A DNA stretch of 64,000 nt from Cryptomeria japonica (lineage: Eukaryota > Streptophyta > Pinopsida > Cupressales > Cupressaceae). Below, piece after piece: positions 43,861 to 54,940 of this stretch (position 1 is its first letter; each line of letters begins with the position of its first letter). The stretch is taken from assembly GCF_030272615.1 (NCBI RefSeq), contig NC_081415.1, forward strand, positions 106,743,254 through 106,807,253. The letters run 5' to 3'. Below the pieces are notes generated by a model. That model made no database searches, had not been told where the DNA came from, and saw nothing but the letters and a program-made list of their open reading frames with translations. Made by a program: the position numbers and the translations under genes.

Positions 43861-44690
43861 AAGTTGCACAAAATGCATCCACATATTGCACTCCTGGTCA
43901 AGGCAGAACTCCAAAAGATGTTGGACACAGAATTCGTCAAACCAATAGACTATGTTGAATGGGGATCCAACATTGTACCTATCGGAAAACTTGTTGGGGC
44001 ATCTGCATCTATACTAATTTCAGAGATCTAAACAAGGCTTGTCCTAAAGATGATTTCTTGCTCCCCAACATAGATATGATTGTGGACCTTATAGCAGGAC
44101 ATGAGATGCTATCACTTATGGATGGATTTTTTGGATATAATCAAATCAAGATTGCAGATGAAGATCAACATAAAACTGCGTTCACAACACTATGGGGAAC
44201 TTTCTGTTATCGGGTCATGCCTTTTGGCCTCAAAAATACTGGAGCCACATATTAATGTGCCATGACAATAATTTTTCACGACCTCTTGCATAAAATTATG
44301 GAGGACTATGTGGATGATATACTAGGCAAATCAAAGATAAGACAAGAGCACATCCCTATCTTAAAGTAGATCTTTGAAAGATTGGAAAAATACAAACTAT
44401 GCCTCAATCCTAAGAAGTATGTTTTCGGTGTCACATTGGGAAAACTACTAGGTTTCATTGTTTCTCACAGAGGCATCAAGGTTGATCCTGCAAAGGTGAA
44501 AGTCATCATGGAAATGCCTCCACCAAAGACTCTCAGACAACTGCATAGCCTCCAAGGGAAACTCCAATCTATTAGACATTTTATTTCAGAACTTGCAGAT
44601 AAGTGCCATCCATTTTCATACCTGTTGCGCAAAGACATAAAATTCAAATGGGACTACTTGTGTCAAAAGGCCTTTGAAAACCTCAAATAA
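43861..44690 (+). pseudogene. Tat-2 reverse transcriptase, frameshifted
   Basis: RT with NKACPKDDFLLPNIDMIVDL, LMDGFFGYNQIKIA, MPFGLKNTGATY and an intact YVDD box at 44307-44318, then LGFIVSHRGIKVDPAKV. A frameshift near 43985-44020 separates the N-terminal part (MHPHIALLVKAELQKM) from the rest. Stops are at 44253 (TAA, where Tat-1 has CAA) and near 44368 (TAG). Confidence 0.92.
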
Positions 44691-45130
44691 TATCTGGCAT
44701 CACCTCTAGTGCTTATGCCTCCTAATCCTAGAAAACCTCTTATTTTATACATATGTGCTACTATAGTGGCATGGGGAGCATTATTGGCACAAACAGATGA
44801 TCAAGGGAAGGAACATGCCATATATTACATCAGTTGGACACTAGTTGGGTATGAACTCAATTATACCCCCATTGAAAGAGAATGCCTAGCATTGGTATTT
44901 AGTACACAAAAACTTCGACACTATATGCTAAACAACAAAACAAAACTAATTGCTAAGATTGACCCTCTTAAATATCTCTTTTCAGAAGTTGCCCTCACTG
45001 GCAGAACTGCTAAATGGGTCATGTTGTTAAGTGAGTTTTACATTGAATATGTAGACAGAAAAGAAATCAAGGGACAAGTCATCACAGATGAGCTAGCTGA
45101 CGCCCCACTTCCAAGTGACTATCCTATTCT
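44691..45130 (+). pseudogene. Tat-2 gypsy-type RNase H
   Basis: Reads LILYICATIVAWGALLAQ, HAIYYISWTLVGYELNYTP, STQKLRHYML and FYIEYVDRKEIKGQVITDEL, aligned throughout with Tat-1. After one stop (44688) at its start the frame is open across the domain. Confidence 0.88.
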
Positions 45131-45590
45131 TATAGAACTAATAGATGAATTCATTATGACTGTCACCACATCCTCCGCATGGTTGTTATACTTTGATGGC
45201 TCTTGCACCCAAAATGGATCGGGTGTAGGAATACTATTGATCACACCTAAAGGAGATTGCATCCCAAAGTCATACAAGATAGCTTTTGTATGTACCAACA
45301 ACATCGTAGAATATGAGGCACTCATTACAGGACTATGCTTGGCTATCCAGTAGAAGATAAGGGAATTACAAGTCTATGGTGATTCCCAACTTATCATAAA
45401 AGAATTCAATGACGAATACCAAAAAAAAGATGACAACCTTCTCCCCTATCGTAGCATGGTTGAAGATCTTAAGCAGCACTTCACAATGATCAAGTTTGAT
45501 CAAGTCCTATGAACAAATAATAGGGTTGCAGATGCAATGGCCACCATTGGCTCCCTCCTTCAGATGCCAGCACATAGTCAGAAGTGTGGG
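45131..45590 (+). pseudogene. Tat-2 archaeal-type RNase H (aRH)
   Basis: Begins WLLYFDGSCTQNGSGVGILL, then NNIVEYEALITGL, a TAG at 45351 and VYGDSQLIIKEFNDEY with the GDS Asp that Tat-1 has lost. The end (NNRVADAMATIGSLL) follows a TGA near 45510. Same order as Tat-1, after gRH. Confidence 0.87.
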
Positions 45591-46931
45591 TTCTTGGTCG
45601 ATCAACTATTCATACTGACATACAATCTACTAGAGTCTGAAATGGTGTGTGTACTCATTGGTCCCGAGTCCCCCTAGTACCAACAAACCTTCGCTTTCCT
45701 AAAAGACAACACCATTCCCCCACACCTTACAAAAACCCAACAACAAACCTTCATTTGTCGATGTTCTTGTTACACCATCCTTGGAGACACCCTATTCGGA
45801 AGGCATTTTGATGGTTCCCTCCTAAAGTGTTTAGATAAACAAGAGGAAGAATGGGCACTACGTGAAGTGCACGAAGGCATCTGTGGGGCACACTCAAGTG
45901 GGCTCACCTTGGCTAAAAAATTTTTAAGAATAGGATATTACTGGCCTAAAATGGAAGTAGATGCATATAACTATGTGAATAAATGCATCCCTTGCCAGCA
46001 ACATGGCGACAAGATCCATGTGCCATCACAAGAATTGCAGTCATTCATTACACCCTAGCCCTTCTCAGAGTGGGGGCTCATTCTCATTGGGAAAATCCAC
46101 ACTTCATCCTCCAACGGGCATAAATTCATTATCATAGCTACTGAGTATTTCACCAAGTGGGTAGAGGCTATCCCTCTTACTTTTACCACTGGTAAGCAGA
46201 TATCCAAATTCATCCTGAACTACTTGATCTGTCGATATGGCATCCCAAAAGTTATCATTACAGATAATGGCAGACAATTTAAAAACCATGATGTCAAAGA
46301 ACTCTGCCAGAAATTCGACATCCAACATCGCTTCTCCACCCCATATTACCCCCAAGGTAATGGCCAAGCTGAGGCTTCTAACAAAACCCTAATCAAAATC
46401 CTCAAAAGGACAGTCAATGAAGTTGGTCGTGATTGGCACCTCCAACTCCATCCTGCTTTGTGGGCCTACTGCACTTTCATCCAAACACCCACAGGCGCCA
46501 CCCCCTATTCCCTTGTATTTGGCTCTGAAGTTGTCCTCCCTCTTGAGATTGAGATCCCCTCTCTAAAAGTATCACTACAAAATATCCTACCAGATGAAGA
46601 ATACAGAATTGCCCTACTACAATAGCTAGAATTGTTAGATGAAAGGTGCCTCAAGGCCTTGAAACATCTACGGGTATATCAAAATCGTCTATGCATGAGT
46701 TACCACAAGAAGGTCAGAACCCAGGAATTTGAAATTGGTGATCTTGTCCTCATGGACAATCAAAAAAACCTTCAAGAAAGAGAAAAGAAAGGCAAGTTCG
46801 AGCCTAATTAGCTTGGACCATATGTAATCATAGAAAAATATGGATCAGGGGCCTATTAGTTGGCTACTACTAAAGGAGATCCTCTGGATGATCCCATGAA
46901 TATCATGCACCTAAAAATATTCTATGCCTAG
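45591..46931 (+). pseudogene. Tat-2 integrase, first catalytic Asp lost
   Basis: Zinc domain HEGICGAHSSGLTL, then CIPCQQHGD (45867-46020). In the core the first Asp position reads WGLILIGK (Ile) near 46075; the second (IITDNGRQF) and the Glu (QGNGQAEASN) are intact. Stops: near 46057 (TAG), 46623 (TAG), 46809 (TAG for a Trp) and 46857 (TAG for a Gln). The pol stop is at 46929-46931, equivalent to 11232 in Tat-1. Confidence 0.92.
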
Positions 46932-47810
46932 CCCTCAGAAAGTCATTAATTCTCAAAAAAATCAATTAAAAAAAATTAAAAAATCATGAAAAATACATAA
47001 AAATGAGAAAAAAGATCGTCACTTTGGTGAAAACCTGGCAAACAGGAAATATCAAACTAGGTTGGCTCTCCACATTTTTGTGCACAATTCTCACCATCAT
47101 TCCATAAATTCCTAATCTAATAATCCCATGGAGCCCTCAATCCCCCCCCTTCTATTCTATATTCTTCTATTTTCTATCTAAGATCATTGTATTACTATCG
47201 ACATATTCCCTCTTTGCATTATTCATATAAATTTTATTTAGGTTGCATTACTTATTCATTTCATTACACTACTCATTTAGATTGACATTTTTCACAAACA
47301 ATTACCACATAGGTTGCACTTAGATTTCATTGCATACATCATTTATCCATTTATAATAGACAACATCAATTCGTCCACGTAGATTACATTACATTACTCA
47401 TTCATTTAGATCACATCATTTGCAACCATTGGTGACTTACATTGCAATATCTATATAAATGACATTGCATTCATTCCTCATATAGATTGCACCTACGCTA
47501 ACTATTCATTCATCATAAATCATTTACATCTACATATTCATCATACATTTACATATGCAGCATATATACACATCAAAAAGTATGATCACTCATCCTGCAT
47601 CCATAAACATGTCAACAACATACATATATAAGCATCCACACTACATCACAAATAGGTCAGCATAGCATATCCATAATCACCATCCATAAATCACATCACA
47701 AGAAAATAAATAGAATCCATCATAATAAAGTACACACATCATCCACCACCACAAATCATATACATGCATATAAGCTCAAAAAGATGAATATGTCTATCAT
47801 AATACAATGA
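46932..47810 (+). other. Noncoding region downstream of Tat-2 pol
   Basis: A-rich tract, the conserved motif at 47015-47046 and then a CAT/ACA-rich stretch (47200-47800) of low complexity. Parallels 11235-12962. No gene seen. Confidence 0.7.
47015..47046 (+). other. Conserved motif GTGAAAACCTGGCAAACAGG after pol (Tat-2)
   Basis: Same 23-base core as 11350-11380 of Tat-1, preceded by GATCGTCAC against ATCGTTAC. Confidence 0.75.
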
Positions 47811-49923
47811 TCACCCTGAATGGTCAAAACATGATACACAAGCCAAAATGGAGTTAGATCTCCCCTCCTGTCTCTCCACCCCCCTCCTTTGCACCTCCTC
47901 CACCTGATCCTCCCGCTTCCCCTCCTCTAGGTGGCCTAAAACCCACCGATCCACCTGTCTGTTGGCTCTGTGTGGGTTGTTGACTTTGTGTCCTATGGGA
48001 TCACACACTCTCAGTGTACAAAGTTGCTTACTGTGCTGCAGGTACTGCTTCATGGTATAGTACCCTACCTCTTGAAATGCCCTCTCTACCCTATCCTGTT
48101 GTTGCATCATACCAGAGTACATCTGCCCAAGCCCTGCAGGGACCAACACCTAACGGGCTACATCCCTCTCCCCCCATAGTCATATCACATCTTCCTCTAC
48201 CCCGTAGCTCCTCTAGCTCATCATCTTGTCGATGAAGAAAATTCTGTAGGGCCTATATAGTTGTCATTGTCTATGCCTCCTCTAACATCCGCTCAAACTC
48301 CTCCCTCTCCTCCCTCAAAGCATCCACCTTCGTCCTCGTTGTATGGAGGCTCTCCGTCAAATCTGCTATCTCTCATTGCAGTTGCTCCACCTCTACCTCT
48401 AGACTCTCCCTCTCAACTCTCTCTATCTATATCTCATCCTCAAGGGAGTGGAGCCTCGCCCAAGTCATGTCTCTCTCCTGCTGCACTCTATCAAGATTAG
48501 CCTATGATACTCCTACACTACCCTCCACCTGTGCCTCAAGAATATCCATAGGTACAGCATCCTCTCCCCCACCAACCCTGACCTTTGTGGCCTCTCCTGC
48601 TCATACTACTCCTCCCTCTCCCTCTCCCTCCTTGGGATCCCTCCTCCATACAACCTTGACCCTCCTCTATTGTCCGCCAGCACCACGCCTTGCACCAACC
48701 ACAACTCTCTCACTTGGCCCATCATCCTCCCCACCGAATACCTGATCTACAGTCGGTTGCAGCTCATCCTCCTCCAAAACCCTAGGAATGGTAAGACGTA
48801 CTGGAAAGTGCACCTCCCATCAACTCTTGTATCCCCCTGTCATCCTCAGATCCTCACCTGCACCCATCCGCTTATCCCAAACCAAATGAGACACTATCTG
48901 AAAACTGGTCCAGCCCTCCAATGGACTCATTGTCGAGCTCCAAAATCTCACCTCTACTGTAATCCAAGGATATAATAGGATTCCTCCCACTATTTCCTGA
49001 ACCTTCCCAAGCTATCTCACCACTCTATAGGGTGCATAATACTCCATAATGTATACCGACCTGTCGAATATCCACATCTCCACTCCATCCCAGTGTAGCT
49101 ACCAATCCCCCCTCCATCTCTCACACCCCAAAAATGGCAGCCATATAAAATGCATAATCTCATCAAGAATCTAGCACCAAAACCATACAGACCCTATCTA
49201 AGTGTAATACAGTAGTCCCCTATACCTATCTACATATGGCTAACGACCCCGCTTGTCTTGTACACCTAGTGGTCGAGTAACCACAATATGCTCCCAAGCC
49301 CAGATATGGAGAAGTGTCACTCCCATGAACAAGCTAGCATACTCCTTGTACATCACTAGATGCATATCATGATATAATTGACCCAACATCACCACTCCCC
49401 AGGCATACTGCATGCCATCATGTACCATGAAATAAAGACACATGCTCCATCCAATAGGAAATCCATGCCCTCCGAGATCCAATATAATTCGTCCACTCAA
49501 AAATCCACAAATCACCAGTACCACATGAGGAATATGTCAGAAACCCATCGCCCTACCCAAGTACATCCTATTCATGTCCAGCATCGGTGGGGTCTCATAC
49601 TCGCAAACCTCCCAAAGATAAAAATTTGTTGCATCCAAATGGTACTCTGGGATGACACCGCAAATGAGGATCTTCAAGATACTCCATACATCCAGAAGAG
49701 TCATTGTCACCTTGCCAATAGGACGACGGAAGGTGTTATACCTACTATCCCACCTCTCAACTAATGTTGTCATCATCACAGTATGAGCTTGTATGCTTGA
49801 CCACTTGCCCACAAAATGCAACCCTAGATCAGCTAACACCTCCAACTCATTCGATCGTAACTCTAGATATAAACTCATGGTAGAGGGCCAATGCTCCCTC
49901 GAAGCCAATGGACCCAACTCAAA

Positions 49924-50367
49924 CTGCATCCAACAAACCAATCCATTATTTCCATGTCCTCAAATCCTATTCTACCCTCTGGGTGCAGCCATACCCTCAA
50001 CCTATCCCAAAAATTCTAAACCTATCTCTAACCTCTTCTTTCCCCAGCGTATGCGCTGATTTACCCTACGCTCGTGCCAAAACCATGGTGCACGCGCTAA
50101 CAAAAATCCCAGCATATCCCATCCCTTGCCTAGAACCTCCTTCAATGTGAGCGACTACGCAATAGCGTGAGTGCCCATGCTAAACACCAATTTCCCCACC
50201 AAAAAAACCTTTCTACCCACCTATTCCCTGTGAGCGCTCATGCTACCCCATAGGTGCACGCATTGAAATGGCAATCAGAACGTGTGCCTTGCCTAAACTT
50301 TGCCCTAAACTAAGCCTTAATTCTACCCTACACCTAAAAATCCACAAAGGAGGATAGTCTTACATAC
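49924..50367 (-). other. Predicted intron of the Tat-2 antisense gene
   Basis: A 444-bp phase-0 GT-AG intron between CCG|GTATGT and GGATGCAG|TTT. It contains the inverted CpG motif cluster but, unlike Tat-1, no hairpin array that I can see. Confidence 0.55.
50040..50290 (-). repeat. CpG motif cluster, reverse orientation (Tat-2 3' region)
   Basis: CAGCGTATGCGCTGATTT, CCTACGCTCGTGCC, GTGCACGCGCTAACAAAAAT and GTGAGCGCTCATGCTA are reverse complements of the leader motif type TTTAGCGCNNGC. Confidence 0.7.
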
Positions 50368-50523
50368 CGGTGGTTCATAGCTGGTGGGTTTGTCGTATAG
50401 TTGGATCATCTCGGCGCGATGCTCACATGTGGGAATACGATCCATCTCTCCTTCTCTCCTTCTAGGCTCTGATTGGCTCCAAGGCTTGTGTATAACAATG
50501 ACTCCTCATTGGGCCCTTTGTGG

Positions 50524-50530
50524 CTTATAT
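50524..50530 (-). promoter_or_regulatory. Candidate TATA box of the Tat-2 antisense gene
   Basis: CCCATATAAGCC on the minus strand, about 80 bp before the ATG at 50445; the Tat-1 counterpart is about 91 bp before its ATG. The stretch 50446-50793 otherwise holds only CT-rich DNA and the polypurine tract. Confidence 0.6.
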
Positions 50531-50778
50531 GGGCCCCCTCAAGGGCCCATTCCCTCTACGGTCTCTCTTCTTCTATTTTCTCTTCTAGTTTTCTACATAT
50601 GCTCCCTCCTTCTCTTTCACTTATTTCCACTCAAATTCTTTCTTCTTCATTTCGAGAATTTTTTGTCAATTTTTTTTTGGCAAAATTCTCGAGGGGGCAT
50701 ACACCTCCCACACTTTATGTTGGGGCATCTATTTATTTTTCTTCTATCTTTTACCCACTGCCAAATTTGTCGCTGTGT

Positions 50779-50793
50779 AAAAGAGGGGCAAAA
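50779..50793 (+). other. Polypurine tract of Tat-2
   Basis: AAAAGAGGGGCAAAA directly before the 3' LTR, identical in core to Tat-1. Confidence 0.9.
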
Positions 50794-52059
50794 TGTAGAC
50801 ACTTAAAAATAATTATTTTAATTATTTTAAGTTCCTGACATAATTAATTTATTAATTGTGCCAATTTTTAAATCCTCCTCCATATTAATTAATTATAATT
50901 AATATTGTCACTATAGTTTGTTGATTGATTTATTTAATAAATCAATCCACTTTTATTCTTCTAAAAATCCTTAATATTAAGTCTCCTCAAATTCCTCCTC
51001 TTAACTAATTAATTCCGATTAATTAGTTAACCTAGGTGATTCCTACAAATCACATTTCTCCTAATCCTTCATTAACCTAATGAACTCTTCTAGAAACTCC
51101 CTAAACTTACTTAGCATTTTTCTTATAATTTTTAATTCCCTCCACTCATTCTCTCTCCTAGTCAAATCCTCCTACAAATCCTATCTACCGTAATCCCACC
51201 TAATCATTCTTCTAATTCCACTTCTAATGAGTTTCTAGTGGCTAATCATCATGATTAGTCAAAAAGTCAACTCCTTGTCCCTTCCATCCAACCACCCTCC
51301 TTAAATGCTCTTTTCCTAGGTGAATATGAGATTTTCAAAATCTCACATTCCTCTAGGCATCCCATCCTCCAAGGAATTTTTAATTCCTCCTTATTCCTCC
51401 AATCCCCATGAACATCCCTTTTGAAGAATTTTTAATTCTTCATCTCTATCCCTCAAGGAATATCTTATTCCTTGTTCTTCCCTAGGAACATTGGGAAGTC
51501 TTCCCAATGAACTTTGAGGAGTGTGGAGACAAGAAATGCCTTTCAAGCATATCTCTTGGTCTCCACACTTGTCTTGTCACCTCCTCTTAGGCCTTGTGTG
51601 GTCTCACAAAGAATCTTGACCCTCCATCTTGGGTCAATCCTAGCCCTCCATTTCTCCTCCTCTCTTCCTATAAATTAAGGACTCCATCCCCTCATATCTC
51701 ATCTCCAAGTTTAGTAAATCGATGTTGCTAGTTTGTGCCCAAGAAATCATCCTTATACCCTTACCATGCAAAAATTAGCACTCATCCATACTTAGCCATT
51801 TCATCCTTTGATCCTTAAACCATCTTCTCTCATCCATCCATCATATTCCATTTGTGCACAATATTAGAGAGCCAACCACATTCAAATCACTCAAAGGATC
51901 ACATCAAGTGGAGCATCATCATGGGGTACCTTCACTTCACCAAGCTCAGTCCAAGGGAGATGATAGCTTGCAAGGTATAAAATGGTTTTATTTGCATTTT
52001 GAATGTTTCTTTGGATTTCTAACCATCTAATCTCACCTTGCATGATTTTATCCTCTTCA
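50794..52059 (+). repeat. 3' LTR of Tat-2 (1,266 bp)
   Basis: Uninterrupted copy of the LTR, from TGTAGACACTTAAAA to TCCTCTTCA. The inverted-repeat series is present with scattered changes, and the TATA box is at 51669-51675. The TSD CCCTT follows at 52060-52064. Confidence 0.95.
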
Positions 52060-52837
52060 CCCTTAATTCAAGAATACCTCTTGGATGAATCCCATAGACC
52101 ACCTCAAAAGGACTTCTTCTTGTGCTTCTATTGGCAGAATCATTATAAGCAAATTCAATTTGAGGGATGATCCTATCCCAAGCTTCTCCATGCTGCTTTG
52201 TGAGACATCTAAGAAAATTTCCCAATGATCTATTCACTACCTTAGTTTGGCCATCAGTCTGAGGGTGATAGGCTTATGTGAAGGACAATTGAGTGCCCAA
52301 ATTCTTCCACAATGTATGCCAAAAGTGGCCCACAAACTTAGAGTCCCTATTAGTCACAATGTTTAGAGTCAAACCATGGATTCTAAAAATTTCTTTGAAG
52401 AATAAGCCAACAATGTAGGAAGCATCATTAGTACATTTACATGGCAAAAAGTGATCCATCTTACTAAATCTATCTACTACAACAAAAATGTTGTCAAAAC
52501 CTCTTTGATTCCTAGGAAGACCAAAAACAAAATCCATGTTGATACTCTCCCATGGCCTTTTGGGAATAGGAAGTGGTTGATATAAACCTACATTTGATGG
52601 TGTTCCCTTATCCCTTTAGCATATGCTGAAACTTTCAGCAAACTTCCTAACATTTAATTGCAACTTTGGCCAAAAATGGTACCTCTTCACATTTTCTAAC
52701 GTTTATCAAGCCCAAAGTGTCCTCCCAAACTGCCACAATGTTTCTCTTTGATAATGTTCTCCCTCATGGAGCATCTAGGGACACACAACTGGATCCCTTT
52801 TAACAACAACCCCTACTACAATAAAAACTCAAAAATA
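52060..52837 (-). pseudogene. Chromovirus integrase, zinc domain and core
   Basis: Core starts [19 protein letters not shown] near 52537 with the first Asp. The second acidic position reads [14 protein letters not shown], with Asn in place of the usual catalytic Asp (a G-to-A change). The C-terminal half of the core (RSLGNFLRCLTKQHGEAWDR, YNDSANRSTRRSPFEVVYG) runs from 52237 to the Tat-2 insertion at 52060 and continues at 19449. The zinc domain upstream is eroded with several stops. Confidence 0.9.
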
Positions 52838-53480
52838 TTAGAATGATATGAATCTAAAAAATTGAGTGCAAACCTCATATATCTTACTGAAATCTTCATC
52901 ATCCTTGTACATTTTCTTGAGGGAATCAATTCCCACACTTTGCAACCGAATTTCTTGCACCATGAACACCCTCCTACTAAATGCATCCACCACTTTATTG
53001 GCCTTCCCCCTCTTGTTCTTTATGGTGTATGTGTGGGCTTGAAGATGTTCAACCCACTTCATATGCTTGTGACTAAGTTTCTCCCATCCATTCAAAAAAT
53101 TGAGAGCATGATTGTCAGTAAAAACAATGAATTCTTTAGGTAAAAGATAATGACATGATTTCTTAAAGGCTTGTACCATGGAATACAACTCCAAATCATA
53201 TATAGAATACTTCATTTTAGCATCATTAAGTTTCTCACTAAAGAAAGCCACCAGTCTGCCCTCTTGACTCAAGACAACCCCTATGGCAAGATTACTAACA
53301 TCACACTCCACTATGAACAACTTGTTAAAATCAAGCAAAACAAGAATGGGTTATTGTGCTACTCTTTTTTAGATATTCAAAAGATTCATTTGCTTCATGT
53401 GACCAAGAAAACTTTCATTTTTTACCTCCCTTAATTGTGTCTAGGATAGGTGCACATATATGACTGAAATTTTTGATGAA
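52838..53480 (-). pseudogene. Chromovirus RNase H
   Basis: Gypsy RNase H: FIVECDVSNLAIGVVLSQ, LVAFFSEKLNDAKMKYSIYD, LELYSMVQAFKKSCHYLL, FIVFTDNHALNFLN and NKRGKANKVVDAFSRR. The frame is open for 166 codons from 53338. No second RNase H is present, as expected outside the Tat lineage. Confidence 0.9.
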
Positions 53481-54240
53481 CTTTCTGTAAAATGTTGCCA
53501 ATCCATGGAAACTCCTCACATCACCTATTGTCTTGGGTGTTGGCCATGACTAGATAGCCCCCACCTTTTCTAGATTCATCTTCAAATCCCCCTTGGATAT
53601 TAAAAAACCAAGGTAGAAAAGCTCCTCCTTCATGAAGACACTCCTCTCCATGTTGATCATCAACTTTTCATCATGCAACTTCTTCAAAACCACATTCAAG
53701 TGCTCCAAATGTTCCTCCTTTGTCCTACTAAAAACAAGAATATCATCAAGATAAACAAATACAAATTTACCAATGAAGTCCTTCAATACCTCATTCATGA
53801 GGCACATAAAGGTTCTTGGGGAATTGTATAGCCCAAAAGGCATCACCATCCACTCATAGAGACCTTCATTTATTTTGAAGGTTGTCTTCCATTCATGTCC
53901 TTCCCTTATTTTGGTTTTTTGATCTACCCACTCTTGAGATGAATTTTGGAGTAGTAACAAGACCCTCCTAAAGAGTCCATTAAGTCTTCAATTCTAGGCA
54001 TAGGAAACCTATATCTTATGGTAATCCTATTAATGGCCCTATAATCAGTACAAAGTCTCCATTTACCATCCTTTTTAGGTGCTAGGACTATTAGGACAAC
54101 ACATGGACTGAGACTCTTTTTCACCAAACCTTTCTCCAACAATTCTTGCACTTGCTTAGCAATCTCCTCATTCTGAGATGGAGTCATCTTGTAGGTTGGT
54201 TTGTTTGGAAATGTACAACCTGGTATGAAGTAAATCTAAT
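53481..54240 (-). pseudogene. Chromovirus reverse transcriptase
   Basis: TPSQNEEIAKQVQELLEKGL, KKDGKWRLCTDYRAINRITI and [14 protein letters not shown] are at 54187-53924. [20 protein letters not shown] and an intact YLDD box at 53742-53753 follow in another frame (53960-53550). A frame change near 53940 and a stop near 53550 inactivate it. Confidence 0.92.
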
Positions 54241-54940
54241 GTCTTATGTCCCTAATGGGTGGTAAAGTGTTAGGCATTTCCTCCACCATTATGAGCTTAT
54301 ACCTATCCAACAATTGTTGCACCTCCTTGGGAACTTCTTCCCTACTATTGTTAGACATATTAGGACTATTTTTAGGCTTCAAAATTAGAGTATACCCAAG
54401 GGTTCCTTCCTCCTTTAGGATGTCTAGAAACTCTTTTCCACTCACTAACATGACACTTGACCCAATTTTCTTATCTAAACCCTCATCTGGTAAAGGATCC
54501 ATCTTTAATTTTCTCCCATTTTTAGTTATGAGAAAGGAGTTTGTTTTCCCATCATGTTAGGATTGTACATCATACTACCATGGACATCCTAACAATAGAT
54601 GGAAAGAATCCATGGGGATTACATCACACAATATTTTGTCCTTACACTCTCCTATCTCAAATTCTACCCAAGATTGTTCATCTACTAAGACCTGTTGCCC
54701 TTTATTCAACCATCATACCTTATAAGGGTTAGCATGAGGTAACCTTTTCAACTTTAATTTGTCTACCATCTCTGTGGAAACCAAACTTTCAGTAGAACCT
54801 AAATCAACTATTACCTTACATAGCTTACCATAGACCTTGCACATGGTTCTAAATAATGTCTTCCTCTAAGGGGGTTCCTTCACTTGAGGCACCTTCAACA
54901 TGGTTCTCCTCGTCATCAAGCTTTCTCCATCATGGGTTGG
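54241..54940 (-). pseudogene. Chromovirus protease and protease-RT linker
   Basis: The protease motif reads VIVDLGSTESLVS near 54790-54830, with Leu where Ser or Thr is usual (D-L-G). The linker GYTLILKPKNSP and VQQLLDRYKLIMVEEMPN leads into RT. Several stops upstream (54870-54930). The frame ends at 54940 against the inserted LTR. Confidence 0.8.

Larger units (their letters stand above)
47811..50445 (-). pseudogene. Antisense plant-mobile-domain gene of Tat-2 (two exons, broken)
   Basis: Exon 1 is 50445-50368 (26 codons, MDRIPTCEHRAEMIQLYD), ending CCG|GTATGT. Exon 2 starts at 49923 after TTGGATGCAG, both in phase 0. PMD motifs are clear: FRRPIGKVTMTLLDVWSIL, YAWGVVMLGQLYHDMH, GVTLLHIWAWEHIVVTRPL and MEYYAPYRVVR with LGKVQEI. 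A coiled coil follows (VDALREEREEFERMLEEA near 48270-48330), and the frame runs down to about 47811. Several stops, for example near 49537. The two Tat elements thus carry homologous spliced antisense genes. Confidence 0.8.
19450..52059 (+). mobile_element. Tat-2: second Tat-type gypsy element, itself interrupted by a giant-LTR element
   Basis: Same plan as Tat-1 but well diverged. The 5' LTR is split (19450-20425 and 36449-36744) by element E. Leader, gag, protease, RT, gRH, aRH and integrase follow to 46931, then noncoding DNA, an antisense PMD gene, a polypurine tract and the 3' LTR (50794-52059). The two LTRs (1,267 and 1,266 bp) differ by roughly 4% over the first 370 bp by eye, more than in Tat-1. 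The coding region has both stops and frameshifts. Confidence 0.92.
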
